Source of the DNA: Pseudomonas sp. SID14000
Lineage (GTDB): Bacteria; Pseudomonadota; Gammaproteobacteria; Pseudomonadales; Pseudomonadaceae
Assembly (NCBI RefSeq): GCF_002165135.1
Contig: NZ_NFZQ01000005.1
Span: 62,001 to 126,000, forward strand
Reading direction: 5' to 3'
Length of the DNA: 64,000 nt
Under the pieces are notes generated by a model. It made no database searches and had not been told where the DNA came from. It saw only the letters and a list, made by a program, of their open reading frames with translations. Below are positions 1-10,010 of this stretch, in pieces; within the stretch, counting starts at the first letter, position 1; the number at the start of each line of letters is the position of its first letter. The position numbers were made by a program, and so were the translations under genes.

Positions 1-1118
<1,118 letters not shown>

Positions 1119-1132
1119 TGCCACACCGTGAT

Positions 1133-1210
1133 CCCTGTGGGAGCGGGTTTACCCGCGAATGCGATTTCGAATGTGCCATCGCATTCGCGGGTAAACCCGC
1201 TCCCACAGGG
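1133..1210. repeat. inverted pair of REP elements
   Basis: Two copies of the CCTGTGGGAGCGGGTTTACC-type REP in opposite orientation with a GC-rich centre form a near-perfect long hairpin. It lies between the convergent ends of xpt and the acetyl-CoA hydrolase gene, where it could stop transcription from both sides. Confidence 0.9.
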
Positions 1211-1228
1211 GACGGTGTGCCTCTGGAA

Positions 1229-3091
1229 TTATCTTGTAGCCTGTAAACCCGCCAGCAACAGCCTCTGGTACAGCTCTTCCTTCAGCCCCTGCGGCTGATC
1301 CAGCTGCATCCGCGCAAGGTGCCTCGCATAGCCCTCCGGCCCCGGCGCATCCAGCGCTGCCTTGCCCAGCTCCAGCACCTCGCTCAGCTTGAACTTGCTC
1401 TTCAACCAGTTCAGCGCCCGTAGCAAATGCCGTTCTTCAGCCGTAAAGTCCGTGCCCAGCGGATACTCCGGGAACAACCGCGAGTGCCGCGCCCTGATCG
1501 CCTCCAGGCGTTGCGGCGTATTGTCGGTAAAGCGCGCCTCCAGTTGAAAATCCCTGGCCAGCTTGCCGGCGTCCTTTGCCTGCTCGATCAGCCCCGGCTG
1601 GAACCGCGAATCACATACCGCCAGCAACCGCGCAATTACCTCGCTGTCGGTCTGTCCACGCAGGTCGGCAATGCCGTACTCGGTCACCACGATGTCGCGC
1701 AGGTGCCGAGGAATGGTGCAATGGCCATAGTTCCAGAACAGGTTCGAGGTCACCTCCCCGCCCGCCTCACGCCAGCTGCGCAGCAGCAGGATAGACCGCG
1801 CGCCCTCCAGCGCATGGCCCTGGGCGACGAAGTTGTACTGCCCGCCCACGCCACTGAGCACTCGGCCATCCTCCAGCTGGTCGGCCACCCCGGCACCGAG
1901 CAGGGTCATGCCGAACACGGTGTTGATGAAGCGCGCATCGTGGCGCTGGCGGCGCTTGAGCTCCTCCTGCCCGTACAGCTCGTTGATGAAGCTGATACGA
2001 GTCATGGCAAACCGTGCGCGCTGCTCCAGCGGCATGTCGCGCAAGCGTTGGTAGAACGCCTGGGGACCGAGGAAGAAACCACCATGCAGCACTGCCGCCT
2101 CCTGCTCATCCGCCGGGCGCCGCAACAGGCCCGCTTCGGCCAGAGCCAGCAGGCCGTTGACGAACATCTCGCTGCAGCCATACAGGCCCTGGGCGAAGGT
2201 ACCCAGGCCCCCTTCCCGTTCGATCAGCGCTTGCCACGGGCCGACACCCAGCGCGTCGAGCACGCTACGATAACCGGCGTTGTCAGCCTGGCGCGCCAGC
2301 AATGCGGCAGCTACTGCATCGCCCATGGCACCAATGCCGATCTGTAGCGTGCCGCCGTCGCGAACCAGGCTGCTGGCATGCAAGCCGATGCAGTGGTCCT
2401 GGGTGTTGACCGGCATGTTCGGCGTGGAGTACAGGCGGCGTTGCTCGGCTGAGTCGATCAGCAGGTCGAACGTATCGATGGGTAGCTCGGCGTCACCCGG
2501 CATGTAAGGCAGCTCGGCGTGCACCTGGCCAAGCATGAGGATTGTCTCGCCGGCGGCGCGACGCTTGGCGATCATCGGCAGCAGGTCGAGGGTGATGTCG
2601 GGGTTGCAGGCCAGGCTCAGGTTCACGGGCCTCTCGGGGGTGGCGGCCACCAGCTGCGCGATCAGGTTCAGGCCCTTGGCGTTGATGTCGCGCGCGGCGT
2701 GGCTGTAGTTGCTGCTGACGTAATCCTGCTGGGCCGATTCGCTGTGCAGCAGGCTGCCCGGCTGCATGAAGAACTGCTCGACGCGAATGTTGGATGGCAA
2801 CGAGTCGTTGCGCAGGTCGGTGAGGTAGGCGAGTTCTTCGTAGTCGGCGAAAACGCGTTCGACAAAGGGTTCGAGAAAGCGCCGTTGCAAACCGTCACCC
2901 AGTGGCGGGCGGCCGAGGGACAGGGCCGTGTAGATGGTCAGCTGCCGTTCGGGCAGCTCGCGGATGCGGGTGTAAAGCGCATTGACGAAGGCGTTGGGCT
3001 TGCCCAGGCCCAGCGGCAGGCCCATGTGGATGTGAGCTGGCAGGCGCGCCAGGACTTGCTCGACAGCCTGGTCGATGGAGCAGAGGTGCAT
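1229..3091 (-). CDS. acetyl-CoA hydrolase/transferase family protein
   Basis: A 620-residue member of the acetyl-CoA hydrolase/CoA-transferase superfamily. The C-terminal half holds the conserved block GVGGQYNFVAQ followed by TSNLFWNYGHCTIPRHLRDIVVTEYGIADLRGQTD, typical of the C-terminal domain of this family. It is longer than the roughly 500-residue succinate:acetate CoA-transferases, so the substrate is uncertain. The start at 3091 (MHLCSIDQAVEQVLARLP) is chosen because the upstream extension to 3169 is not protein-like and runs into the hairpin at 3168-3193. The gene is transcribed away from the cytochrome gene on the same strand. Confidence 0.85.
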   Translation of the reverse strand: MHLCSIDQAVEQVLARLPAHIHMGLPLGLGKPNAFVNALYTRIRELPERQLTIYTALSLGRPPLGDGLQRRFLEPFVERVFADYEELAYLTDLRNDSLPSNIRVEQFFMQPGSLLHSESAQQDYVSSNYSHAARDINAKGLNLIAQLVAATPERPVNLSLACNPDITLDLLPMIAKRRAAGETILMLGQVHAELPYMPGDAELPIDTFDLLIDSAEQRRLYSTPNMPVNTQDHCIGLHASSLVRDGGTLQIGIGAMGDAVAAALLARQADNAGYRSVLDALGVGPWQALIEREGGLGTFAQGLYGCSEMFVNGLLALAEAGLLRRPADEQEAAVLHGGFFLGPQAFYQRLRDMPLEQRARFAMTRISFINELYGQEELKRRQRHDARFINTVFGMTLLGAGVADQLEDGRVLSGVGGQYNFVAQGHALEGARSILLLRSWREAGGEVTSNLFWNYGHCTIPRHLRDIVVTEYGIADLRGQTDSEVIARLLAVCDSRFQPGLIEQAKDAGKLARDFQLEARFTDNTPQRLEAIRARHSRLFPEYPLGTDFTAEERHLLRALNWLKSKFKLSEVLELGKAALDAPGPEGYARHLARMQLDQPQGLKEELYQRLLLAGLQATR

Positions 3092-3167
3092 CGGGGCCTC
3101 CTGAGACATCCAAGGGTTCAGGGGTTGGACATGGGCTTTGGCGGGCCGGCACAGGCACCACAAAGAC

Positions 3168-3193
3168 AAAGCCCGCCATCAACGGCGGGCTTT
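3168..3193 (-). terminator. Rho-independent terminator after cytochrome c5 gene
   Basis: A 10-base-pair stem (AAAGCCCGCC / GGCGGGCTTT) with a six-base loop lies just beyond the stop of the cytochrome gene at 3212, reading leftward. The stem itself ends in three T residues. Confidence 0.75.
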
Positions 3194-3211
3194 ATGCAAT
3201 TCAGCTGTTTC

Positions 3212-3634
3212 TCACAGCCCGGACATCTTCTTGATCGCCCCTTTCAGGTCATCATCCGAGCAGTCCGCGCAGGTGCCTTTCGGTGGCATGGCGTTGATGC
3301 CGGTAATGGCCTTGGCCAGGATGCCATCCAGGCCGCCCTGGTGGTCGGCGCGTTCCTTCCACGCCGCGGTATCGCCAATCTTCGGCGCGCCGAGCAGGCC
3401 GGAGCCATGGCAGGCATTGCAGTGCTTGGCGATGATCTCATCCGGCGTCTTGGCACCACCGCCACCTGCGGCGGCGGCCACCTCCATGCCCTTGCACTCC
3501 TGGCCCTGGACGCACACCTGGCCAACCGGCTCCAGGCGCTTGGCGATGTCATCGTTGGTCGCAGCGGTTGCGCTCATTGCCCAGAGGGCGAATACGGCTG
3601 CTGGTACGGCCAGCATCTTCTTGATTTGGTTCAC
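3212..3634 (-). CDS. cytochrome c5 family protein
   Basis: A 140-residue class I c-type cytochrome with a Sec signal peptide (cleavage probably after SATA, residue 24), so a periplasmic electron carrier. The single haem site is C72-N-A-C75-H76 and the distal ligand is probably M116 (INAMPPKG). The C122/C125 pair (GTCADC) is typical of cytochrome c5. A second Cys pair (C41, C47) lies before the haem domain. The GTG at 3634 is chosen because it directly precedes the positively charged signal peptide (NQIKKMLAVPAAVFALWAM); the longer frame to 3796 is not signal-like. Confidence 0.88.
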   Translation of the reverse strand: MNQIKKMLAVPAAVFALWAMSATAATNDDIAKRLEPVGQVCVQGQECKGMEVAAAAGGGGAKTPDEIIAKHCNACHGSGLLGAPKIGDTAAWKERADHQGGLDGILAKAITGINAMPPKGTCADCSDDDLKGAIKKMSGL

Positions 3635-3770
3635 GCGAACACCCTCATGGTGGCTAATCACGCTCGCGGCCACGGATCGGCGAGCGTTGAAAAGTATAGC
3701 GGGAACCCAGAGGCCGTGAAACGACCCTACACGGGAAAGGGGTATTGCCGAATCAATGCACTGCGCTGGA

Positions 3771-4319
3771 TCAAAAGTTTGAAGGTGTCGCCGCACTGAT
3801 CAGCCGCGCCGGCCGGTCGAACGGGTTGCGAAAGCGGTGCGGGCGGGTGCTTTCAAAGTAGTAGCTGTCGCCCTCTTCGAGGATGAAGATCTCGTTGCCG
3901 ACCACCAGCTCCAGGCGACCTTCGAGCAGGATGCCGGTTTCTTCGCCGTCGTGGGTAAGCATTTCGGCACCCGTGTCAGCACCCGGTGGGTACACCTCGG
4001 TGAGGAACGCGATGGCACGGTTGGGGTGCGACTTGCCGACCAGCTTCATGGTCACCGCACCGTCGGAGATATCGATCAGCTCATGGGCCTTGTAGACGAT
4101 CTGCGTGGGGCTTTCAGGTTCCAGTTCGACCGAGAAGAACTCGACCATGGACATGGGAATGCCGCTCAGCACCTTGCGCAGCGAGCTGATCGAGGGGCTC
4201 ACGCTGTTCTTCTCGATCATCGAGATGGTGCTGTTGGTCACACCGGCACGCTTGGCGAGTTCACGCTGGGACAGGCCCTTGAGCTTGCGGATGGCTTGCA
4301 GTCGTTCGCCGACGTCCAA
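3771..4319 (-). CDS. pauR: XRE-cupin transcriptional regulator, PauR-like
   Basis: A 182-residue regulator with an N-terminal XRE helix-turn-helix (about residues 3-60: RLQAIRKLKGLSQRELAKRAGVTNSTISMIE) and a C-terminal cupin domain (about residues 100-178). This architecture and its position next to dadX correspond to PauR of P. aeruginosa, the repressor of polyamine catabolic promoters. E. coli PuuR has the same build. The window also contains likely PauR-controlled genes (8165-9457, 14372-15865, 44506-46665). Assignment to PauR rests on synteny and architecture, not on a search. Confidence 0.8.
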   Translation of the reverse strand: MDVGERLQAIRKLKGLSQRELAKRAGVTNSTISMIEKNSVSPSISSLRKVLSGIPMSMVEFFSVELEPESPTQIVYKAHELIDISDGAVTMKLVGKSHPNRAIAFLTEVYPPGADTGAEMLTHDGEETGILLEGRLELVVGNEIFILEEGDSYYFESTRPHRFRNPFDRPARLISAATPSNF

Positions 4320-4428
4320 AGCTGGAGCCTCCTGAAACGGTGAAAAGGGGGGTGGATGTGAACGATATCATGGCAATGCCGTTCAGTATTTACAACACAC
4401 CGCCCTTCAACCTGTCCGCTTCAGCGTG

Positions 4429-5502
4429 TCATTCGCCGACGTAGTCCCGAGGTACCCGCTTCAGGTTGCAGAAAATCTGGTACGGAATGGTACCCGCGTG
4501 CGCCGCCACTTCACTGGCCAGCACATGCTTGCCCCACAGTTCGACCGGACTGCCTACGGTGGCTTCCGGCACATCGGTCAGGTCGATACTGAGCATGTCC
4601 ATCGACACTCGGCCGATCAGTTGGGCGCGCTTGCCGGCGACCAGCACCGGGGTACCGTTGGGCGCCTGGCGTGGGTAGCCATCGGCATAGCCCATGGCGA
4701 CCACGCCAACGCGGGTTGGCCTTGGGCTGACGAACTTGGCGCCATAGCCCACCGGTTCGCCGGCGGGCAGCTCGCGCACGCTGATCACCCGCGATTGCAA
4801 GGTCATCACCGGCTGCAGGCGCTCGGCCTCGGCCTGGGCCACTTCAAACGGCGTGGCACCATACAGCATCAGGCCCGGACGCACCCAGTCGCTGGGGGCG
4901 TGCGGCCAGCCCAACACACCGGGCGAGTTGCGCAGGCTGCATTCGGCGGCCAGGCCTTGGCGGGCGGCCTCGAACACGGCGATTTGCTGGGTGGTGGCGT
5001 CGGCATCCAGCTCGTCGGCGCGAGCGAAGTGGCTCATCAGCACAATGCGTGCGACCTTGCCGCTGGCCAGCAGCCGCTGGTAGGCCTCTTGGTAATCCTT
5101 GGGGTGCAGGCCAACACGGTGCATGCCGCTGTCGAGCTTGAGCCAGACGGTAATCGGCTTGTGCAGTTGGGTCTTTTCGATCGCCTCCAGCTGCCACAGC
5201 GAGTGCACCACGCACCACAGGTCGTGCTCGGCGATCAGGGCAAGTTCGCTGGGTTCGAAGAAGCCTTCCAGCAGCAGCACTGGGGCCTTGATACCGGCGG
5301 CGCGCAGCTCCAGCGCTTCTTCGATGCAGGCCACAGCAAAGCCGTCGGCTTCGGCCTCCAGGGCCAGGGCACAGCGCACGGCGCCGTGGCCGTAGGCGTC
5401 AGCCTTGATCACGGCGAGGGCTTTGGCACCGGTCAGTTCACGGGCCAGACGGTAGTTGTGGCGCAGGGCCTGGAGGTCGATCAGGGCACGGGCGGGACGC
5501 AT
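4429..5502 (-). CDS. dadX: catabolic alanine racemase
   Basis: A 357-residue fold-type III PLP enzyme that interconverts L- and D-alanine. The PLP lysine is K33 in [11 protein letters not shown] and the opposite catalytic tyrosine is Y253 in PVGYGAKF. No signal peptide is present, so this is the cytoplasmic catabolic racemase rather than a periplasmic broad-spectrum one. [18 protein letters not shown] at 5502 is taken as the start; an in-frame ATG eight codons upstream is possible. dadA lies upstream on the same strand, separated by a REP pair. Together they turn L-alanine into pyruvate via D-alanine. Confidence 0.93.
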   Translation of the reverse strand: MRPARALIDLQALRHNYRLARELTGAKALAVIKADAYGHGAVRCALALEAEADGFAVACIEEALELRAAGIKAPVLLLEGFFEPSELALIAEHDLWCVVHSLWQLEAIEKTQLHKPITVWLKLDSGMHRVGLHPKDYQEAYQRLLASGKVARIVLMSHFARADELDADATTQQIAVFEAARQGLAAECSLRNSPGVLGWPHAPSDWVRPGLMLYGATPFEVAQAEAERLQPVMTLQSRVISVRELPAGEPVGYGAKFVSPRPTRVGVVAMGYADGYPRQAPNGTPVLVAGKRAQLIGRVSMDMLSIDLTDVPEATVGSPVELWGKHVLASEVAAHAGTIPYQIFCNLKRVPRDYVGE

Positions 5503-5548
5503 GGCGGCTGCCTTATGGTGGTTCACAAGTTGAAAACAGTGTTGGGTT

Positions 5549-5633
5549 CTTCGCGGCTAAAGCCGCTCCCACAGGGGACCGCACAATGTCCGGGAGGTTG
5601 CGATCCCTGCGGGAGCGGCTTTAGCCGCGAAGA
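5549..5633. repeat. inverted REP pair between dadA and dadX
   Basis: Opposed copies of the TTCGCGGCTAAAGCCGCTCC-type REP form a hairpin in the 146-base gap between dadA and dadX, which share a strand. It could protect upstream dadA mRNA or attenuate dadX transcription. Confidence 0.88.
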
Positions 5634-5648
5634 GGCCGGTACAGGCTA

Positions 5649-6953
5649 TTACTGCTGGTGAGCCGGCGCAGTCTGCCCGTGCTTGGCCACTCCCGGGCTG
5701 TTGCCATAACGGAAAATGTCCAGGCCTTCGGCACTGATCTGCGGCTTCTTGCGCGCAATCAGGTCGGCCAGCAGGCGACCGGAGCCGCACGCCATGGTCC
5801 AGCCCAAGGTACCGTGGCCGGTGTTCAGGAACAGGTTGCGGAACGCCGTGGCACCGACGATCGGCGTACCGTCCGGGGTGGCCGGGCGCAGGCCGGTCCA
5901 GAAGCTTGCCTGGCTCAGATCACCGCCGCGAGGATAAAGGTCGTTGACGATCATCTCCAGCGTTTCGCGTCGACGCGGGTTCAGCGACAGGTCAAAACCG
6001 GCGATTTCAGCCATACCGCCGACGCGGATACGGTTGTCGAAACGGGTAATGGCAACCTTGTAGGTCTCGTCGAGAATGGTCGAGGTCGGCGCCATGTCGC
6101 CGTTGGTGATCGGCACGGTCAGCGAGTACCCCTTCAGCGGATACACCGGGGCCTTGATGCCCAGCGGCTTGAGCATCTGCGGCGAGTAGCTGCCCAGCGC
6201 CAGCACGTAACGGTCGGCGGTTTCCAGCTTGCCGTCGATCCATACACCATTGATGCGGTCACCCGCGAAGTCCAGGCGCTGGATGTCCTGGCCGAAGCGG
6301 AACTCCACGCCCAGCTTCACGGCCATTTCGGCAAGCTTGGTGGTGAACAGCTGGCAGTCGCCAGTCTGGTCGTTGGGCAGGCGCAGGGCGCCGGCCAGGA
6401 TGTCTTTGACGCCAGCCAGGGCGGGTTCTACGCGGGCAATGCCGTCGCGGTCGAGCAGCTCGTAGGGCACGCCAGACTGTTCCAGTACGGCAATGTCTTT
6501 GGCCGCGGCATCCACCTGGGCCTGGGTACGGAACAGCTGGGTGGTGCCAAGGCTGCGGTTTTCGTAGGCGATGCCGGTTTCGGCGCGCAGCTCGTCGAGG
6601 CAGTCGCGGCTGTACTCGGACAGGCGCACCATGCGCTCCTTGTTCACCGCGTAACGGCTGGCGGTGCAGTTGCGCAGCATTTGTGCCATCCACAGGTACT
6701 GGTCGACATCACCGGTAAGCTTGATGGCCAGGGGCGCGTGGCGCTCCAGCAGCCACTTGATGGCCTTCAGCGGCACGCCAGGGGCGGCCCAGGGCGAAGC
6801 ATAGCCAGGCGAGATCTGGCCAGCGTTGGCAAAGCTGGTTTCCATGGCCACCGCCGGCTGGCGATCGACCACCGTTACCTCGAAACCTTGCCGGGCCAGA
6901 TAGTAGGCACTGGCGGTTCCGATCACACCGCTACCAAGTACCAGAACTCGCAT
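5649..6953 (-). CDS. dadA: D-amino acid dehydrogenase small subunit
   Basis: A 434-residue FAD-dependent D-amino acid dehydrogenase that oxidatively deaminates D-alanine and passes electrons to the membrane respiratory chain. The dinucleotide-binding motif [29 protein letters not shown] begins at residue 4. The conserved [12 protein letters not shown] segment and the C-terminal [20 protein letters not shown] block are typical DadA signatures. The divergent dadR (7110-7598) encodes its Lrp-type activator, with a 156-base shared control region. Confidence 0.95.
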   Translation of the reverse strand: MRVLVLGSGVIGTASAYYLARQGFEVTVVDRQPAVAMETSFANAGQISPGYASPWAAPGVPLKAIKWLLERHAPLAIKLTGDVDQYLWMAQMLRNCTASRYAVNKERMVRLSEYSRDCLDELRAETGIAYENRSLGTTQLFRTQAQVDAAAKDIAVLEQSGVPYELLDRDGIARVEPALAGVKDILAGALRLPNDQTGDCQLFTTKLAEMAVKLGVEFRFGQDIQRLDFAGDRINGVWIDGKLETADRYVLALGSYSPQMLKPLGIKAPVYPLKGYSLTVPITNGDMAPTSTILDETYKVAITRFDNRIRVGGMAEIAGFDLSLNPRRRETLEMIVNDLYPRGGDLSQASFWTGLRPATPDGTPIVGATAFRNLFLNTGHGTLGWTMACGSGRLLADLIARKKPQISAEGLDIFRYGNSPGVAKHGQTAPAHQQ

Positions 6954-7109
6954 CGTTTTATCCCTCGCACGCGGCGCGCCGCAGACTTTTATTGAAGTGG
7001 CATTAATGCGCGCAGTATAGGAATTTGAGAGCAGTGCAATTCACTATATAAAAGCCTATTATTGGCGAGAATTCTCGGCGAAATCGCCTTTCACGGAGGG
7101 GCATCCCCT

Positions 7110-7598
7110 ATGAGAACCCAGCACCAGAGCAAGCGTGAACTGGACAAGATCGACCGTAACATCTTGCGTATCCTGCAGAGTGATGGGCGTATTTCCTTCA
7201 CCGAACTGGGCGAGAAAGTTGGGCTTTCCACCACCCCTTGCACCGAGCGGGTTCGCCGCCTGGAGCGCGAGGGCATCATCATGGGCTACAACGCCCGGCT
7301 GAACCCGCAGCACCTCAAGGGCAGCTTGCTGGTGTTCGTGGAAATCAGCCTGGACTACAAATCAGGCGACACCTTCGAGGAGTTCCGCCGCGCGGTGCTC
7401 AAGCTGCCACATGTACTGGAATGCCACCTGGTTTCAGGTGACTTCGACTATCTGGTGAAAGCGCGTATTTCCGAGATGGCGTCGTATCGCAAGCTTCTCG
7501 GCGACATCCTGCTGAAGCTTCCGCACGTACGCGAATCGAAGAGCTACATCGTCATGGAAGAGGTGAAGGAAAGCCTCTGCCTGCCGATCCCGGACTGA
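7110..7598 (+). CDS. dadR: Lrp/AsnC-type regulator of the dad operon
   Basis: A 162-residue Lrp-family protein with an N-terminal winged helix (about residues 10-60: LDKIDRNILRILQSDGRISFTELGEKVGLSTTPCTERVRRLE) and a C-terminal RAM/AsnC ligand domain. The ATG at 7110 follows a GGAGGGG ribosome site; the frame upstream to 7062 is not conserved-looking. Its divergent position next to dadA is that of DadR, which activates dadAX in response to alanine. The family is known to bind DNA as dimers and higher oligomers. Confidence 0.92.
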   Translation: MRTQHQSKRELDKIDRNILRILQSDGRISFTELGEKVGLSTTPCTERVRRLEREGIIMGYNARLNPQHLKGSLLVFVEISLDYKSGDTFEEFRRAVLKLPHVLECHLVSGDFDYLVKARISEMASYRKLLGDILLKLPHVRESKSYIVMEEVKESLCLPIPD

Positions 7599-7600
7599 AG

Positions 7601-7954
7601 TCAGACCAGCACCTGGCGGGTGGTGGCAATGAACTGGTGGACCAGTTGCTCGGCGGCGGGCTCGATCATCTGTTCAGGGCCACGGCCACGCGGGCAGGCC
7701 AGGCGCGGAGTGGTGCCGAACAGGCGGCAGATCATCGGGCGCTCTTCATACACCGTGCAGCCGTTGGGGCCCAGGTGCACACAGTCCAGGCGCTCCAGGG
7801 CGGCGTCCTGCTCGGCCTGGGACTTGCGCGGCAGGCGGGCCATTTCTTCCGCCGAAGTGGTGACCGGGCCGCAGCAGTCGTGGCAGCCGGGTTCGCACTC
7901 GAATGAAGGGATGAGTTCGCGCAGGAAGTGGATCTTGTGGCGGTTGCAGGACAT
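7601..7954 (-). CDS. YkgJ-type cysteine cluster protein
   Basis: A 117-residue protein with the YkgJ (CxxxCxxCC) cluster: Cys residues in FECEPGCHDCCGP, LDCVHLGPNGC, PMICRLFG and ACPRGRG. The family probably binds zinc or iron-sulfur, but its function is unknown. MSCNRHKIHFLRELIPSF at 7954 is chosen as the start because the longer frame extends into a REP element. It ends only three bases from the stop of dadR, with which it is convergent. Confidence 0.85.
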   Translation of the reverse strand: MSCNRHKIHFLRELIPSFECEPGCHDCCGPVTTSAEEMARLPRKSQAEQDAALERLDCVHLGPNGCTVYEERPMICRLFGTTPRLACPRGRGPEQMIEPAAEQLVHQFIATTRQVLV

Positions 7955-7997
7955 GGCTGGGTACAAAGCTAAATAGATAAGTTCGATTATAGGCCCA

Positions 7998-8078
7998 TTC
8001 GCGGGTAAACCCGCTCCCACAGGATTGTGGATGCATCAGTCATTGCGCTGTCCCTGTGGGAGCGGGTTTACCCGCGAA
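7998..8078. repeat. inverted REP pair
   Basis: Opposed TTCGCGGGTAAACCCGCTCC-type REPs separate the divergent YkgJ-family gene and the FAD oxidoreductase gene. Confidence 0.88.
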
Positions 8079-8164
8079 CGAGGGCGCAGCCCTCGCCTGG
8101 TTGCCCACCACCCTACCCCGGCTTATCCTCCTCGCCTCAGCCCACCAGCCTCAGGACCTGCCCA

Positions 8165-9457
8165 ATGATCCATAGCGCGCAGCACGCCGCCTCCTATTAC
8201 GCCGCCAGCAGCGCGCCACACCCTGACCATTCCTTCCTGCAAGGCGAGCACAGCGCCGACGTGTGCATCGTCGGCGGCGGTTACTCAGGCCTGAACACCG
8301 CCATCGAACTGGCCGAACGCGGCTTCTCGGTCATCCTGCTGGAAGCCCGCAAGCTCGGTTGGGGCGCCAGCGGGCGCAATGGTGGCCAGCTGATCCGTGG
8401 TGTCGGCCACGGCCTGGAACAATTCCTCCCGGTGATTGGCGAGGATGGCGTGCGCAGCATGAAGCTGATGGGCCTGGAAGCCGTGCAGATCGTCCGCGAG
8501 CGGGTCGCAAAGCATGCCATCGCCTGCGACCTGACCTGGGGTTACTGCGACCTGGCCAACAAGCCTGCCGAACTGCTGGGCTTTGCCGAAGACGCCGAAG
8601 AACTGCGCAGCCTGGGCTACGCACATGAACTGCGCCTGGTCGGCAAGGACGATATCCACAGCGTGGTCGGCGCTGACTGCTATGTGGGCGGGCTGGTCGA
8701 CATGGGCTCCGGCCACCTGCACCCACTCAACCTGGCCTTGGGCGAAGCGGCCGTGGCCAGCCGCCTGGGCGTAAAGCTGTTCGAGCAGTCCGAGGTCACA
8801 CGCATCGACTACGGCCCGGAAGTACAGGTGCACACCGCCCAGGGCCGGGTGCGCGCCAAGACCCTGGTGCTGTGCTGCAACGCCTACCACAACAACCTCA
8901 ACCGCGAACTGGGTGGCAAGGTACTGCCAGCCGGCAGCTACATTATCGCCACCGAGCCGCTGGGCGAAGAGCGAGCCCGCTCGCTGCTGCCGCAGAACAT
9001 GGCGGTGTGTGACCAGCGCGTGGCACTGGACTACTACCGCCTGTCCGCCGACAACCGACTGCTGTTCGGCGGTGCCTGTCACTATTCCGGCCGCGACCCG
9101 AAGGACATCGCCGGCTACATGCGGCCGAAGATGCTCAAGGTGTTCCCACAACTGGCCGACGTGCGTATCGACTACCAGTGGGGCGGCATGATCGGCATCG
9201 GCGCCAACCGCCTGCCACAGGTTGGCCGCCTGGCCAGCCAGCCGAACGTGTACTACGCCCAGGCCTACTCCGGCCATGGGCTGAACGCCACCCACCTGGC
9301 CGCGCGCCTGCTGGGCGAGGCCATCAGTGGTCAGGAAAGCGGGCGTTTCGACCTGTTCGCCAAGGTGCCACACATCACCTTCCCCGGCGGCAAGCACCTG
9401 CGCTCACCACTGCTGGCATTGGGGATGCTGTGGCATCGCCTGAAAGAGCTGATCTGA
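8165..9457 (+). CDS. FAD-dependent oxidoreductase, PauB/PuuB-like
   Basis: A 430-residue DAO-family flavoprotein with the dinucleotide motif DVCIVGGGYSGLNTAIELAERGFSVILLEA (about residues 33-62) and the ASGRNGGQL segment that typifies gamma-glutamylputrescine oxidase-like enzymes (PuuB, Pseudomonas PauB/OrdL). The likely reaction is oxidation of a gamma-glutamylated polyamine to the aldehyde, which the dehydrogenase at 14372-15865 could take up. Substrate specificity is inferred. MIHSAQHAASYYAAS at 8165 is taken as the start because the upstream frame is REP sequence. Confidence 0.87.
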   Translation: MIHSAQHAASYYAASSAPHPDHSFLQGEHSADVCIVGGGYSGLNTAIELAERGFSVILLEARKLGWGASGRNGGQLIRGVGHGLEQFLPVIGEDGVRSMKLMGLEAVQIVRERVAKHAIACDLTWGYCDLANKPAELLGFAEDAEELRSLGYAHELRLVGKDDIHSVVGADCYVGGLVDMGSGHLHPLNLALGEAAVASRLGVKLFEQSEVTRIDYGPEVQVHTAQGRVRAKTLVLCCNAYHNNLNRELGGKVLPAGSYIIATEPLGEERARSLLPQNMAVCDQRVALDYYRLSADNRLLFGGACHYSGRDPKDIAGYMRPKMLKVFPQLADVRIDYQWGGMIGIGANRLPQVGRLASQPNVYYAQAYSGHGLNATHLAARLLGEAISGQESGRFDLFAKVPHITFPGGKHLRSPLLALGMLWHRLKELI

Positions 9458-9473
9458 AAGCTGCACACTGCCC

Positions 9474-9594
9474 CTTGTGGGAGCGGCCTTGTGTCGCGAA
9501 AGGGCTGCGAAGCAGCCCCGGCAATTCATGCAGTGATGCAAATATCCTGGGGCCGCTGTGCGGCCCTTTCGCGACACAAGGCCGCTCCCACAAA
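9474..9594. repeat. inverted REP pair with extra GC hairpins
   Basis: The outer arms GTGGGAGCGGCCTTGTGTCG and its complement enclose shorter inverted repeats (GGCTGCGAAGCAGCC and GGCCGCTGTGCGGCC). It lies between the convergent FAD oxidase and DUF1127 genes. Confidence 0.88.
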
Positions 9595-9601
9595 GATCGC
9601 A

Positions 9602-9832
9602 TCAGTCTTTCCAGAAGGGCTTACGCCCCTCGGTCCGGGCTTGCTCCCAGCTCAGCCCGACATCGCGCAACTCGTCATCGGTCAACTGCAGCAGCGCCCT
9701 GCGGGTGTGCCAGCGATGCAGCATCAGCCCCCAACGCCCCAACCCTTCCGGCGCGTTGAACACTTTGGCTTGCTGCCCGGCTTCCAGTTCCTTGGCCAAC
9801 AGTTGCAAGCGCACATCGCTCATGCCACCCAT
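9602..9832 (-). CDS. DUF1127 family protein
   Basis: A 76-residue protein whose C-terminal half (RWHTRRALLQLTDDELRDVGLSWEQARTEGRKPFW) is the DUF1127/YjiS-type motif, rich in Arg and aromatic residues. Small DUF1127 proteins of alphaproteobacteria can bind RNA; the role in Pseudomonas is not known to me. The start at 9832 (MGGMSDVRLQ) is preceded by GAGAGG at about 8 bases. It is divergent from the MocR-type regulator, with which it probably shares a control region. Confidence 0.85.
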   Translation of the reverse strand: MGGMSDVRLQLLAKELEAGQQAKVFNAPEGLGRWGLMLHRWHTRRALLQLTDDELRDVGLSWEQARTEGRKPFWKD

Positions 9833-10010
9833 CACCGCATCCTCTCGTTCAGTTGATACTGTGGAGAAAGCATGCGCGTCGGCAGCACCGGCAATACAGA
9901 TCCAATACAGCCTTATTATTCCCATACAGAATTGGCCGTCGGCCGACTGAATGATGTATTTTCACCGCAACTGTACCGGTCGCCATGTCATTGCAGCGCA
10001 GGAGTATGCC

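Noticed and set aside
2519..3799. 426-codon frame on the plus strand
   Set aside because: It is a shadow of the acetyl-CoA hydrolase and cytochrome c5 genes, and crosses their terminator.
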